Shown here: piece after piece, positions 17,317 to 25,936 of the stretch
Numbering within the stretch: position 1 is the stretch's first letter
How the letters are laid out: the number at the start of each line of letters is the position of its first letter
NCBI GenBank assembly: GCA_033762815.1
Contig: JANRLF010000007.1
Span: forward strand, 225,867 to 289,866
DNA from: JANRLF01 sp033762815
GTDB lineage: Bacteria; Bacteroidota; Bacteroidia; Chitinophagales; CAIOSU01
Length of the DNA stretch: 64,000 bases
Direction of reading: 5' to 3'
Translations under genes and position numbers: made by a program
Notes under the pieces: model-generated
The model's input: the letters and a program-made list of their open reading frames with translations, nothing else
The model's database searches: none
What the model was told of the DNA's origin: nothing

Positions 17317-18680
17317 ATGATTTCGAAATAGCGCTTCAGTTCCCAGTCCGTGACTGCTTTGCTGTACTGTCGCCATTCCCATTCCCTAGTTTGGCAGAAG
17401 TGCTTAACAAACTCATTGCCGAAGAGGTCTGCAGCTACAGGCGATGCCTGCATGGCCCTTGTAGCTTCATCCAAGTTGCGCGGCAAGGTACCCCATCGCT
17501 TATCTGCATAGCCGTTGCCGACGGTATAAGGCTGCTCAAGAACCAAATTGTGGCGGATACCATACAAACCCGAAGCAAGACTGGCAGCAAGAGCCAGATA
17601 GGGATTCACATCAGACCCTGATACCCGGGTTTCTATGCGGGTGCTCTTCTCCCCACCGGGCAAGGCGCGTAAGGCAGTAGTACGGTTGTCCATGCCCCAA
17701 GTGGGAGTGGTGGGTGCCCAAGCCCCTTCTACCAAACGCTTATAGCTGTTAATAGTTGGTGCATACATAGGCAGCACATGGGGCAGGCAATACAGCAAGC
17801 CTGCCATATAGCTGCGCATCAATTGGCTCATGCTATGTTCTGCTCCCGCATCGTAGAAAAGATTGCGGCTTTTATCAACATCCCACAAGCTTTGATGGAT
17901 ATGTCCGCTACAGCCTGGTAGGTCTTTGTTCCATTTTGCCATGAAGCTGGGCATTACGCCATGCCGCTGGCCTATTTCCTTTACCCCTGATTTAAAAAGC
18001 ACGGCCCTATCGCCCGCATCCAAAATATCGCCATACAAGATGGCCGCCTCATACACGCCGGGCCCTGTTTCGGTATGGATACCCTCAATGGGCACACCGA
18101 ACTGCCCCAATAAATCGAATAAATCATTAAAAAAATCAGCCCTGGCACTACTGCGCAATATGGAATAACCAAACATGCCCTGGGTCATCGGTTGAGGCTG
18201 GTAGTAACCCCTGCTCTCCAAGCTTTCCGGTGTTTCTTCAAAATTGAACCATTCGAACTCTTGAGAGGCAATTGGATAGTACCCTGCATCCAAAGCTTGT
18301 TGGCGAATCTTTCTTAAAAGTCCTCTTGGGCAAATCGGCAAATCATTGCCATCTGCAGCCCTGAAATCGGCCAAGAAAAAAGGGATATCATTATCCCAGG
18401 GCACTTTTCGGAAGGTGTTTAAATCCACTTTGGCATTCACATCAGGATAGCCCGTATGCCAGCCGGTAAATTCAGTATTGTCATAAGCCACATCTCCGCT
18501 ATCCCAACCAAGCACCACATCACAAAAGCCAAAACCACCTTCTACAATGGACAGGAACTTGTCCCTGCTGATGACTTTCCCCCGGAGGATACCGTCAATA
18601 TCGGTCACCGCCAACTTCACCTTAGCGGGGGCAAAATCCCTTACATACTGTATTGCTTGTTCTGATAATGGTTGACTCAT
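17313..18680 (-). CDS. Glutamine-synthetase-family ligase (GlnA/PuuA-like)
   Basis: 455 residues of the glutamine synthetase catalytic fold. Visible are DIDGILRGKVISRDKFL (beta-grasp region), SQEFEWFNFEE (metal-binding glutamates), GPGVYEAAI, PGCSGHIHQSLWD (nucleotide/glutamate-binding HxH) and the RIETRVSGSDVNPYLALAA arginine/glutamate loop. The absence of the adenylylation-site tail and of the classic GSI N-terminal signature puts it with glutamate-amine ligases such as gamma-glutamylpolyamine synthetase (PuuA). The exact amine is unknown. It lies 12 bases after the M20 dipeptidase, probably in one operon. Confidence 0.82.
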   Translation of the reverse strand: MSQPLSEQAIQYVRDFAPAKVKLAVTDIDGILRGKVISRDKFLSIVEGGFGFCDVVLGWDSGDVAYDNTEFTGWHTGYPDVNAKVDLNTFRKVPWDNDIPFFLADFRAADGNDLPICPRGLLRKIRQQALDAGYYPIASQEFEWFNFEETPESLESRGYYQPQPMTQGMFGYSILRSSARADFFNDLFDLLGQFGVPIEGIHTETGPGVYEAAILYGDILDAGDRAVLFKSGVKEIGQRHGVMPSFMAKWNKDLPGCSGHIHQSLWDVDKSRNLFYDAGAEHSMSQLMRSYMAGLLYCLPHVLPMYAPTINSYKRLVEGAWAPTTPTWGMDNRTTALRALPGGEKSTRIETRVSGSDVNPYLALAASLASGLYGIRHNLVLEQPYTVGNGYADKRWGTLPRNLDEATRAMQASPVAADLFGNEFVKHFCQTREWEWRQYSKAVTDWELKRYFEII

Positions 18681-18692
18681 TGGAAAATCGGA

Positions 18693-20063
18693 TTACTTAG
18701 CCTCTTCGGCATAAAATTGATAAAATGCGACAATGGTGGCTATGCCTTGGTAGAAGTTAAACAGCCCGAAGTGCTCATTAGGCGAATGGATGGCGTCGGA
18801 ATCAAGACCGAAGCCCATTAAGAGAGACTTCAAGCCCAAAACCTCTTCGAACAGTGCGACAATTGGAATGCTACCTCCTGAACGCACGGGTATCGGCTTT
18901 TTGCCAAAAGTTGCAGTGTAGGCTTTTTCCGCTGCGCGGTAGGCGGCAGAATCAGTGGGCGTTACCACGGGTTTTCCCCCATGGTGAGGGGTTACCTTCA
19001 CCTTTACGGAAGGAGGGGCAATGCGCAAGAAATGCTCCGTAAATAGCTGGGTAATTTTATCGTCATTTTGATGGGGCACCAGCCGCATGGATATTTTGGC
19101 ATAGGCTTTTGATGGCAGTACCGTTTTTGCCCCTTCACCGATATAACCGCCCCACATACCATTCACATCCAAGGTTGGGCGTATGGAAGTGCGCTCCATC
19201 GTGGTGTAGCCTTCTTCTCCCTCAATATCTTCTATATCAAGGTGGTGCTTATATGCGTCCAAATCAAAAGGAGCCTTGGCCATTTCCGCCCGCTCGCCAG
19301 TAGAAACCGTGGCCACATCGTCATAAAATCCTGGAATAGTAATACTATTATTATCATCCTTTAAGGAGGCAATCATTTTCGCCAATACGTTGATGGGGTT
19401 AGCTACTGCGCCTCCATATACCCCAGAGTGCAGGTCGCGATTGGGGCCTGTTACTTCTACTTCCAGATAACTCAGGCCTCGTAAACCCGTGGTAATGGAA
19501 GGGGTATCATTGGCCAACATGGATGTATCGGAAATAAGGATGATATCGGCTTTCAGCTTGTCCTTGTTTTCCCTGATGAAATCGCCCAAGTTGACCGAGC
19601 CGACTTCTTCTTCCCCTTCAATCATAAATTTCACGTTACAAGGCAGTGCCCCATTCTTGTTCAAAGCTTCAAAAGCTTTAATGTGCATGTACATTTGGCC
19701 CTTATCGTCGCAGGCACCGCGAGCGTATACCTTGTCCTCTTTTATCACCGGTTCAAAAGGGGGCGAATCCCACAGTTCATAAGGGTCGGCAGGCTGCACG
19801 TCATAATGCCCGTATACCAAAACAGTAGGTAAGGCAGCATCCACTATTTTCTCTCCGTACACAATCGGATTACCGGCCGTGGGGCAAACCTCCACCTTAT
19901 CGGCACCAGCCTCTTCCAAACGGTTCTTTATGTATTCAGCCGCATCAAACACGTCATCTTCAAAAGCTTTATCGGCACTCACGCTGGGTATGCGCAATAA
20001 ATCCAACAATTCATCCAAAAAACGCTGCCGATTGGCGTCGATATATGCATTCAACTGATCCAT
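18693..20063 (-). CDS. M20 family dipeptidase (CNDP/PepV-like)
   Basis: About 456 residues from the ATG at 20063. Cytoplasmic zinc exopeptidase of the M20 family. Metal-ligand motifs are VLVYGHYDVQPADP, ARGACDDKGQM, MIEGEEEVGS, ISDTSM and DAIHSPNEHFG. The lid/dimerisation domain begins at LRGLSYLEVEVTGPNRDLHSG. Close to the eukaryotic-type carnosine/non-specific dipeptidase subgroup. It is upstream of the glutamine-synthetase-family gene with 12 bases between, so peptide or glutamyl-amide turnover is a plausible shared theme (inference). Confidence 0.9.
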   Translation of the reverse strand: MDQLNAYIDANRQRFLDELLDLLRIPSVSADKAFEDDVFDAAEYIKNRLEEAGADKVEVCPTAGNPIVYGEKIVDAALPTVLVYGHYDVQPADPYELWDSPPFEPVIKEDKVYARGACDDKGQMYMHIKAFEALNKNGALPCNVKFMIEGEEEVGSVNLGDFIRENKDKLKADIILISDTSMLANDTPSITTGLRGLSYLEVEVTGPNRDLHSGVYGGAVANPINVLAKMIASLKDDNNSITIPGFYDDVATVSTGERAEMAKAPFDLDAYKHHLDIEDIEGEEGYTTMERTSIRPTLDVNGMWGGYIGEGAKTVLPSKAYAKISMRLVPHQNDDKITQLFTEHFLRIAPPSVKVKVTPHHGGKPVVTPTDSAAYRAAEKAYTATFGKKPIPVRSGGSIPIVALFEEVLGLKSLLMGFGLDSDAIHSPNEHFGLFNFYQGIATIVAFYQFYAEEAK

Positions 20064-20114
20064 AACAAAGGCGATTGGTACAGGCAAATGTAATGTTTTC
20101 GCCTTTAAATGCTA

Positions 20115-21443
20115 TTATCTCGCTATCAGCAGCTTTTGCATTGCGTACCCGTTTCTATGGGTTGCTTTTACCAGATACATGCCATTGGGTATGGTAGAGA
20201 TATCGATGGGTTCACCAATGGCCTGCTTAGTCAATATCAGCTTGCCCATCACATCCAATATTTCAATCTGGTCCAAATTTTTTCCTTTCACTATTAGTAC
20301 ATCATTGGCGGGATTGGGATAAGCTGCAAACATAGGAGATGAATAGCCATCATTTAATCCTGAGAGAATATCTTCACAAGTCATGGGTGTGCCCCATGTT
20401 TCGTTGCCCTTTTTGTAGTAGATGGGATCCTTAGACTTTGATGCATCAAAATAGTACCAGAATCCTAAACCTTCTATTCCATAAGGATAAATACTATCCG
20501 TTATCCAATTAAAACAACCGGATGAATCTAAATATCCTCGTACAAAAATTTCCTTAACCATTCTTCCATTATAAGAGCCGCGACTTGACTGCTCTATATC
20601 ATAAACTTTTTGATTATCTACTACTGATGTATGCGGCAACTGATTGGCCAAAAAATATGTTGAAAAAACAATGGAAACATCAATAGTATCTGAACCTGTA
20701 TCCAAAATTTGCCAGTTGTACTTGTTATATTCTAACCAGCATTTTCTCATTTGGTAGTTTATCCTATCTATTTGAGTATCTTTATCTAGAACTACAAATA
20801 GTTCTCTACGTACATAGGGGTACAAAATGCCCCCCTCTTCACTGGAAATTTCATCACCTATCTCAAAATCAAACATTTTCTGGGCATCAAGGTTTGTTAT
20901 ACCCACTTCATTAAGACCTACTAAATCCAGTTCCCCTTCCAAGCCTGTCCTAAAATTATGGGCATTTATGAAACCATGCCTTTTGCTAAGCTTTATCGTA
21001 TCCTCATAATTAGTTTGGGATATTTTTATCCACTTGACACTGTCAAGTACCCCTAAAACAATTTCCTCTAAAATGGCTATTACTTGTGCATTGGCTCCTG
21101 TAGTGCTATACGACCAGACATCACCAACCGCAGCAATCGGTTTAATTCGATAGGTACTTGTATCGCTTTCTAAGTAGAAGTCACCGCTACTCTTTTTTAC
21201 AGAACTTATCCAGTTAAGCGCATAAGCATTCAGTTGGCAATCTCCACTATCAATATATTCAAAATAAGGCCGATTGTAATAAAATGTGTCGGCACCATTT
21301 GCTCTCATTGAATCGATTAGCAACGTATAATGTATGTTGCCATTGGAATAAATGGCCGTATCTCCCCATACAAAGGGTGCCCAATCCTGCGCTTGTAGAA
21401 AGAAATTGAAAGAGATGAAAATAGAAAGTAACAGAGGTTTCAT
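20115..21443 (-). CDS. Secreted protein with T9SS type A sorting domain
   Basis: 442 residues. Signal peptide MKPLLLSIFISFNFFLQAQ, then about 340 residues of beta-rich sequence that I do not recognise. A C-terminal type IX secretion sorting domain starts at AAYPNPANDVLIV and ends IPNGMYLVKATHRNGYAMQKLLIAR, the usual PNP...G-x-Y-x-V pattern. It is therefore exported through the outer membrane and either released or attached to the surface. Codon use looks more A/T-rich than in its neighbours. A TAGCTTTA element just upstream on the minus strand may be its promoter. Confidence 0.82.
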   Translation of the reverse strand: MKPLLLSIFISFNFFLQAQDWAPFVWGDTAIYSNGNIHYTLLIDSMRANGADTFYYNRPYFEYIDSGDCQLNAYALNWISSVKKSSGDFYLESDTSTYRIKPIAAVGDVWSYSTTGANAQVIAILEEIVLGVLDSVKWIKISQTNYEDTIKLSKRHGFINAHNFRTGLEGELDLVGLNEVGITNLDAQKMFDFEIGDEISSEEGGILYPYVRRELFVVLDKDTQIDRINYQMRKCWLEYNKYNWQILDTGSDTIDVSIVFSTYFLANQLPHTSVVDNQKVYDIEQSSRGSYNGRMVKEIFVRGYLDSSGCFNWITDSIYPYGIEGLGFWYYFDASKSKDPIYYKKGNETWGTPMTCEDILSGLNDGYSSPMFAAYPNPANDVLIVKGKNLDQIEILDVMGKLILTKQAIGEPIDISTIPNGMYLVKATHRNGYAMQKLLIAR

Positions 21444-21528
21444 TTTGCCCTTGCTTTTTCATAAAGCTACTCCTTTCCTTTGAACACAAAATGACTAACA
21501 CATATTCTTACAAGAATATTACAATTAT

Positions 21529-21541
21529 TTCCTCGGGCTTA
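21529..21541. repeat. 13-bp direct repeat, copy 1, bounding the higBA remnant
   Basis: TTCCTCGGGCTTA here and at 21994-22006 are identical and in the same orientation. They bracket the HigB-tail/HigA block. Joining the two copies would restore a lipoprotein gene ending in the same residues followed by TAA. Confidence 0.7.
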
Positions 21542-21560
21542 TCCCCACTTTTTTCAGCTG

Positions 21561-21917
21561 TTAATACGGCTGCACCAATACGTCTGTTGGTATATGCCAT
21601 TGGTTATGCAGCTTCCGAATCATCTCCAAAGTAAGCTTTCTTTTCTTGTTGAGTATTTCGCTTACCCTTCCCCTTGAGCCTATAATCTTTTCCAGGTCTT
21701 TAGGTTCATAGCCATTTTGCTCCATTCTAAATTTAATGGCTTCAATAGGGTCAGGAGCATCAATTGGATAATGCTCGTCTTCATACTTCTCTATCAGCAA
21801 TGAAAGGATTTCCAATTCATCACCTTCCTTACTTCCCTTTTTGGCATCAAATATCCCTTCAAGTCGTTTTAAGGCTTGTTGATAGTCGTTCTCTGTTTTG
21901 ATCAATTTGATTTCCAT
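21561..21917 (-). CDS. higA: HigA-type antitoxin (XRE helix-turn-helix)
   Basis: 118 residues of the COG5499/HigA-like antitoxin family: an N-terminal dimerisation/toxin-binding region (IKTENDYQQALKRLE) and a C-terminal helix-turn-helix (GYEPKDLEKIIGSRGRVSEILNKKRKLTLEMIRKLH). Normally it neutralises the HigB mRNA interferase and represses the operon. Its partner is almost gone: only about 20 C-terminal codons of HigB remain, ending two bases before this ATG. The gene itself is intact. The block lies between 13-bp direct repeats. Confidence 0.85.
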   Translation of the reverse strand: MEIKLIKTENDYQQALKRLEGIFDAKKGSKEGDELEILSLLIEKYEDEHYPIDAPDPIEAIKFRMEQNGYEPKDLEKIIGSRGRVSEILNKKRKLTLEMIRKLHNQWHIPTDVLVQPY

Positions 21918-21919
21918 TG

Positions 21920-21982
21920 CTAAATTGTTTTTACATTGATGCGGTCATAATCCTGATGGGTGCCAATAAATCTGACCCATAC
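21920..21982 (-). pseudogene. HigB toxin remnant (C-terminal 20 codons)
   Basis: Read on the minus strand, this is VWVRFIGTHQDYDRINVKTI followed by TAG, the characteristic end of HigB-type RelE-superfamily toxins. It stops two bases before the HigA ATG, the normal higBA spacing. An in-frame TAG immediately precedes it, and then the 13-bp repeat at 21994-22006. All of the toxin except its tail has been lost. Confidence 0.8.
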
Positions 21983-21989
21983 CTAGTGG

Positions 21990-22514
21990 CTACTTCCTCG
22001 GGCTTACCTGTGTCTCCTTCTTAGGAGGGATGACCAATGAATCATTGTAATGTGGCAATATCTGCTTGATGGTAGGCATGCTCAAGGGGTAAGTATCGAT
22101 AAAATACCATAGCTTGCCATTATCCTGCGATATACCAAGTAGATAACTCTCCGTATCGAGCAACTGGCCCCCTTTTTCCATGATAATGTTTTCCTGTACC
22201 AAGCAATGCAGTTCTTTGCCAGCATGTACTACCTTCGTGGGCTTGCCCAACTTGATATCTATTAGGTTATAGCCGTTCTGCTTCATGGCGGTCTGTGCAC
22301 TAGTCCAACGTTCTATCATCATCGCTTCACCGCCTGCTTCGGTTATTTGGCTAGGATAGATGTGCTTCAACACCAGTTTAAAATCCCCGGTAATGAAGCC
22401 TTGCCTTACTTCTTCGGCCTGTTTCAATATCTCCGCCGAATAATCAGGTTGCTTGGGCTTGCAACCAATCAACGAGAGCAATCCTATAGCTCCTATCAAT
22501 AATTTATATCGCAT
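21990..22514 (-). CDS. Hypothetical lipoprotein coupled to valS
   Basis: 174 residues. The ATG at 22514 overlaps the valS stop by one base (TGATG); a TTG one codon earlier is the alternative. The signal peptide ends at the lipobox LSLIGC, so it is a lipoprotein. The rest resembles small alpha/beta NTF2-like domains (AEEVRQGFITGDFKLVLKHIYPSQI...GEAMMIERW), but I cannot assign a family. Its 3' end contains the 13-bp repeat that bounds the higBA remnant. Function unknown. Confidence 0.7.
   Translation of the reverse strand: MRYKLLIGAIGLLSLIGCKPKQPDYSAEILKQAEEVRQGFITGDFKLVLKHIYPSQITEAGGEAMMIERWTSAQTAMKQNGYNLIDIKLGKPTKVVHAGKELHCLVQENIIMEKGGQLLDTESYLLGISQDNGKLWYFIDTYPLSMPTIKQILPHYNDSLVIPPKKETQVSPRK
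21994..22006. repeat. 13-bp direct repeat, copy 2, inside the lipoprotein 3' end
   Basis: Second copy of TTCCTCGGGCTTA. It encodes the last codons (SPRK) of the lipoprotein gene at 21990 on the minus strand, so the toxin-antitoxin block is inserted exactly at that gene's end. Confidence 0.7.
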
Positions 22515-25135
22515 CAATTCAATTTTGCTAAACTTTCTTCTATTGCCTTTACCTTAGCCTCGCCGTCGCTTAGCTTTTTGCGTTCGCTGTCCACAACGGC
22601 GGCAGGGGCACTGCTTACAAATTTTTCATTGCTCAGCTTGCCTTGTACGGAGCGGATAAAGCCCAGCAAATAATCGCGTTCCTGCAATAGGCGGGCCTTT
22701 TCCTGTTCAGGGTCAATAGTATCGCCTGTCTTCAGGAAAAACTGGTCGGTGCCTACCAGAAAAGTTTGGGTGCCATCCACTTCGGCATCTACAAAACTGA
22801 ATTCGCCCAAAAACGCCAGCTTCTGAATCATAGCGCTGAAGGTAGCATAGCGATTTTTATCTTTCACCACAGCATACAACTGCAGCGGCTCCTTTTGTTT
22901 CAGGCCTTTTTGGTTGCGCACCTCGCGTACTTTCGATATCACTTCCTTGGCTGCTTCCGCCTGTTGCAATAATGCAGCATCCACTTGACCGGCCTGTGGC
23001 CATCTGCTCACGATGATGCAATCTTTGCTATCTCTTTCCCGCAACTGGTTCCAAATCTCCTCGGTGATGAATGGCATGAAGGGGTGCATCAGTTGCAGGC
23101 CTTTTTCGAAAAGCTCAATGGTGCGCGCCAGTGTGTGGCTGTCAATCGGTTGCTGGTATTCGGGCTTTATCATCTCCAGATACCATGAACAGAAATCGTC
23201 CCAGATGAAGCTGTACACGGCCATGAGCGCATCCGATAGTCGGAAGGCAGCGAAGTGCGCATCAATATCCTGAATAACTTGGTTCAGGCGACTTTCCAGC
23301 CAAGCGATGGCCGCTTCATTGTCGGTGTTTTTGTCCTCATAACTTTCCCAACCTTTGATGAGGCGCAGGGCGTTCCATACCTTGTTGCTGAAGTTGCGGC
23401 CCTGTTCGCACAGTTTTACGTCAAATAGCAGGTCATTGCCCTTGGGTGCCGCTATCAGCATGCCTACCCTTACCCCGTCGGCACCATAGGTGTCCAGCAA
23501 TTCCATGGCATCGGGGCTGTTGCCCAGCGACTTGCTCATCTTGCGGCCTTCCTTGTCGCGTACCATGCCGGTAAAATACACATGCTTAAAGGGCTTCTCG
23601 CCGGTGTACTCGTAACCGGCCATAATCATGCGCGCTACCCAGAAGAAGATGATATCCCAACCCGTTACCAACACATTGGTAGGGTAGTAATAATTAAGCT
23701 CCTCCTTGTTTTCAAAGCCATCGAACACAGAAATGGGCCACAGCCAGCTGCTAAACCAAGTGTCCACCACGTCTTCATCTTGACGCAGGGCAGAGAGGCT
23801 TAGGCTGTCATCTTTAGTAGCTTTTCGTGCCAGTTCCAGTGCCTCTTCGGCGGTTTCGGCCACAAAGAAACTGCCATCCTCCAAATACCAAGCAGGTATC
23901 TGCTGGCCCCACCACAATTGGCGGCTGATGGGCCAGTTGCGGATGTTCTCCAGCCAGTGCTTGTACAGGTTCTTGAACTGGGCTGGATGGAATTGTATCT
24001 CATCGTTCAGCACATTCTCCAGAGCAGGCCCGGCCAATGGCTGCATGTCCACAAACCATTGCAGGCTCAGGCGCGGCTCCACCACGGTATCGGGGTTGCG
24101 CTCGCTGTAGCCCACTTTGTTATCAATCTCTTCCACCTTTACCAACTGGCCAGCGGTTTCTATCTCCTCAATGATGCGTTTGCGGGCGGTGAAGCGGTCT
24201 TCACCTACATACAATTGCCCAGCGGGGCTGATGGTACCATCATCGTTCATCATGTCGATGGTCTCCAGGTTGTGCTTCTTGCCCAGCTCGTAGTCATTGA
24301 TATCATGGGCGGGGGTCACCTTCAAGGCCCCCGTGCCGAACTCCATGTCCACGTACTCATCGAATATCACCGGTATGCTACGGCCGATGAGCGGCACCAG
24401 CACCTTTTTGCCCTGTAGGTGCGTATAGCGCGGGTCCTTTGGGTTTACGCATACGGCAGTATCGCCCAGTATAGTCTCGGGGCGGGTGGTGGCTATGGTC
24501 AGCCATTCATCTTGGCTGCCTTCTACTTGATACCGCACATGGTACAGCTTGCTGCGCTTCTCTTTGTACACTACCTCCTCATTGCTCAGGGTGGTGCGCG
24601 CCTTGGGGTCCCAGTTAATCATTTTCAGGTCGCGGTACAGGTAGCCTTTGCGGTACAGGTCCACAAACACCTTAATGACCGCCTTGCTCAGCTTGTCCTC
24701 CATCGTGAAGCGGGTACGCTCCCAGTCGCAAGAAGCACCCAAGCGGCGCAACTGTTCCAAGATGATGCCGCCGTATTTATCCTTCCACTCAAAGGCATGC
24801 TTCAAAAACTCGTCGCGGCTTATGTCGCTTTTTTTGATGCCCTTTTCGCGCAGCATGCCTACCACCTTGCTTTCGGTGGCTATGCTGGCATGGTCGGTAC
24901 CGGGCACCCAACAGGCATTTTTGCCCTCCATGCGTGCCTTGCGGATAAGCACATCCTGTATGGTATTGTTGAGCATATGGCCCATATGCAGCACACCCGT
25001 TACGTTAGGCGGGGGTATCACAATGGTAAACGGTTCCCGCTCATCGGGCACAGAGCGGAAGAAGCCCTGCTCCATCCAATGCTGATACCATCTGCCTTCC
25101 ACCAGTTTCGGGTCGTACGTTTTAGCCAGTTCCAT
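22514..25135 (-). CDS. valS: Valyl-tRNA synthetase
   Basis: 873-residue class I aminoacyl-tRNA synthetase that charges tRNA-Val. The HIGH signature appears as HMGHM in PPNVTGVLHMGHMLN (near 42-56), the KMSKS loop as GRKMSKSLGNSPD, the editing domain carries TTRPETILGDTAV, and GTGALKVTPAHD is present. The C-terminal coiled-coil arm ends QEKARLLQERDYLLGFI...LAKLN. The ATG is at 25135 with a TACCTTTA element (25161-25154) about 20 bases upstream. A decayed copy of the first 24 codons occurs at 25779-25853. Confidence 0.98.
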   Translation of the reverse strand: MELAKTYDPKLVEGRWYQHWMEQGFFRSVPDEREPFTIVIPPPNVTGVLHMGHMLNNTIQDVLIRKARMEGKNACWVPGTDHASIATESKVVGMLREKGIKKSDISRDEFLKHAFEWKDKYGGIILEQLRRLGASCDWERTRFTMEDKLSKAVIKVFVDLYRKGYLYRDLKMINWDPKARTTLSNEEVVYKEKRSKLYHVRYQVEGSQDEWLTIATTRPETILGDTAVCVNPKDPRYTHLQGKKVLVPLIGRSIPVIFDEYVDMEFGTGALKVTPAHDINDYELGKKHNLETIDMMNDDGTISPAGQLYVGEDRFTARKRIIEEIETAGQLVKVEEIDNKVGYSERNPDTVVEPRLSLQWFVDMQPLAGPALENVLNDEIQFHPAQFKNLYKHWLENIRNWPISRQLWWGQQIPAWYLEDGSFFVAETAEEALELARKATKDDSLSLSALRQDEDVVDTWFSSWLWPISVFDGFENKEELNYYYPTNVLVTGWDIIFFWVARMIMAGYEYTGEKPFKHVYFTGMVRDKEGRKMSKSLGNSPDAMELLDTYGADGVRVGMLIAAPKGNDLLFDVKLCEQGRNFSNKVWNALRLIKGWESYEDKNTDNEAAIAWLESRLNQVIQDIDAHFAAFRLSDALMAVYSFIWDDFCSWYLEMIKPEYQQPIDSHTLARTIELFEKGLQLMHPFMPFITEEIWNQLRERDSKDCIIVSRWPQAGQVDAALLQQAEAAKEVISKVREVRNQKGLKQKEPLQLYAVVKDKNRYATFSAMIQKLAFLGEFSFVDAEVDGTQTFLVGTDQFFLKTGDTIDPEQEKARLLQERDYLLGFIRSVQGKLSNEKFVSSAPAAVVDSERKKLSDGEAKVKAIEESLAKLN

Positions 25136-25180
25136 ATGCTGTAAATAAGGGCGTAAAGGTAGGAATTTTGGGAGGGATTT

Positions 25181-25213
25181 TTTGGTTTTACATACTGTAA
25201 ACGCTTATCTTTA
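25181..25213 (+). promoter_or_regulatory. Toxin-antitoxin promoter with embedded palindromic operator
   Basis: TTTG (25181-25184), a 21-base spacer and TATCTTTA (25206-25213) form a Bacteroidota-type promoter. Inside the spacer lies the palindrome TTTACA-TAC-TGTAAA (25187-25201), where a bound repressor would block RNA polymerase. Type II antitoxins usually autoregulate in this way. The -7 box ends only four bases before the antitoxin ATG, so the transcript may be leaderless. Confidence 0.6.
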
Positions 25214-25217
25214 GCCT

Positions 25218-25460
25218 ATGGCACGTACTTCAATAACGGCAACTAAAGAAAAGTTACATATGCTAATAGACAGTGTAGAGGATGCTACATTGCTAGAGCT
25301 ACACCTGCAACTGTTACAAAAACATGTGGGGAATGCCGATGAAGGTGACACCAAGGAGGAGATAGTTAAAAACCTGAAAAAGGGGTTTGAAGAAATGAAA
25401 TTGTTTAAAGAAGGTAAGACAAAGGGCACGGCACTTAAAGACTTTTTAAATGAGCTTTGA
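25218..25460 (+). CDS. Type II antitoxin, partner of the RelE/ParE-like toxin
   Basis: 80-residue acidic/basic helical protein of the Bacteroidota antitoxin type beginning MARTSITATKEKLHMLIDSVEDATLLELHLQLL. That N-terminal helix pair is common in small antitoxins located before RelE-like toxins. It would bind both toxin and operator. The stop is 11 bases downstream of the toxin start, so the two are translationally coupled. A decayed duplicate of its first 30 codons lies at 25937. The family is known to me only by this context and the N-terminal pattern. Confidence 0.75.
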   Translation: MARTSITATKEKLHMLIDSVEDATLLELHLQLLQKHVGNADEGDTKEEIVKNLKKGFEEMKLFKEGKTKGTALKDFLNEL

Positions 25461-25776
25461 GGTAGCCCTGTCACAAAACTTTAAACAAGAAGCTAAAAGG
25501 CTAGTAAAAAAGTATCCCTCCCTAAAAACAGAACTGGCGGAACTGGGCGAAGAACTTTCGGAAAATCCTACACTTGGAATACCCCTTGGTAATGATGTTT
25601 ACAAAATACGCCTTGCAGTAGCCTCAAAAGGTAAAGGCAAATCAGGCGGGGCTAGAGTGATTTCTTTTGTAAAAATTATTGATACTAAAGTCTACCTGCT
25701 TTCCATCTATAATAAGGGCGAGAAAGATAGTATGTCTGATAAGGAGATTAAGGAATTGCTAGAAAAGTATTTATAG
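25450..25776 (+). CDS. RelE/ParE-superfamily toxin
   Basis: 108-residue basic protein with the RelE/ParE toxin outline: N-terminal helix hairpin (SQNFKQEAKRLVKKYPSLKTELAELGEEL), then beta strands GNDVYKIRLAVASKGKGKSGGARVISFVKI and KVYLLSIYNKGEKDSMSDKEIKELLE. Relatives are ribosome-dependent mRNA interferases or gyrase poisons; the C-terminal YNKGEKD with the basic K/R strand fits the mRNA-interferase type better. It overlaps the antitoxin by 11 bases. The gene looks intact. Confidence 0.83.
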   Translation: MSFEVALSQNFKQEAKRLVKKYPSLKTELAELGEELSENPTLGIPLGNDVYKIRLAVASKGKGKSGGARVISFVKIIDTKVYLLSIYNKGEKDSMSDKEIKELLEKYL

Positions 25777-25778
25777 AG

Positions 25779-25853
25779 TTACATCTGCTCTATCCAGTGC
25801 TGATAACATCTGCCCTCCACCTGTTTTGGGTCGTACGTTTTAGCCAGTTCCAT
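25779..25853 (-). pseudogene. valS 5'-end relic (24 codons)
   Basis: On the minus strand, ATG at 25853 begins MELAKTYDPKQVEGRCYQHW, nearly identical to the valS start, and stops after 24 codons at 25779. It is part of an imperfect direct repeat: 25067-25310 here recurs at 25785-26030, offset by 718-719 bases. It starts immediately after the toxin gene. Too short to be functional. Confidence 0.85.
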
Positions 25854-25936
25854 ATGCTGTTTAATGAGGGCATAAAGGTAGGAATTTTGGGAGGGATTTT
25901 TTGGTTTTAGCTATGGTAAACGCTTATCTTTAGCCT

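Noticed and set aside
24419..25144. Long plus-strand frames opposite valS
   Set aside because: They are shadows of the strongly coding minus strand, with no recognisable motifs.
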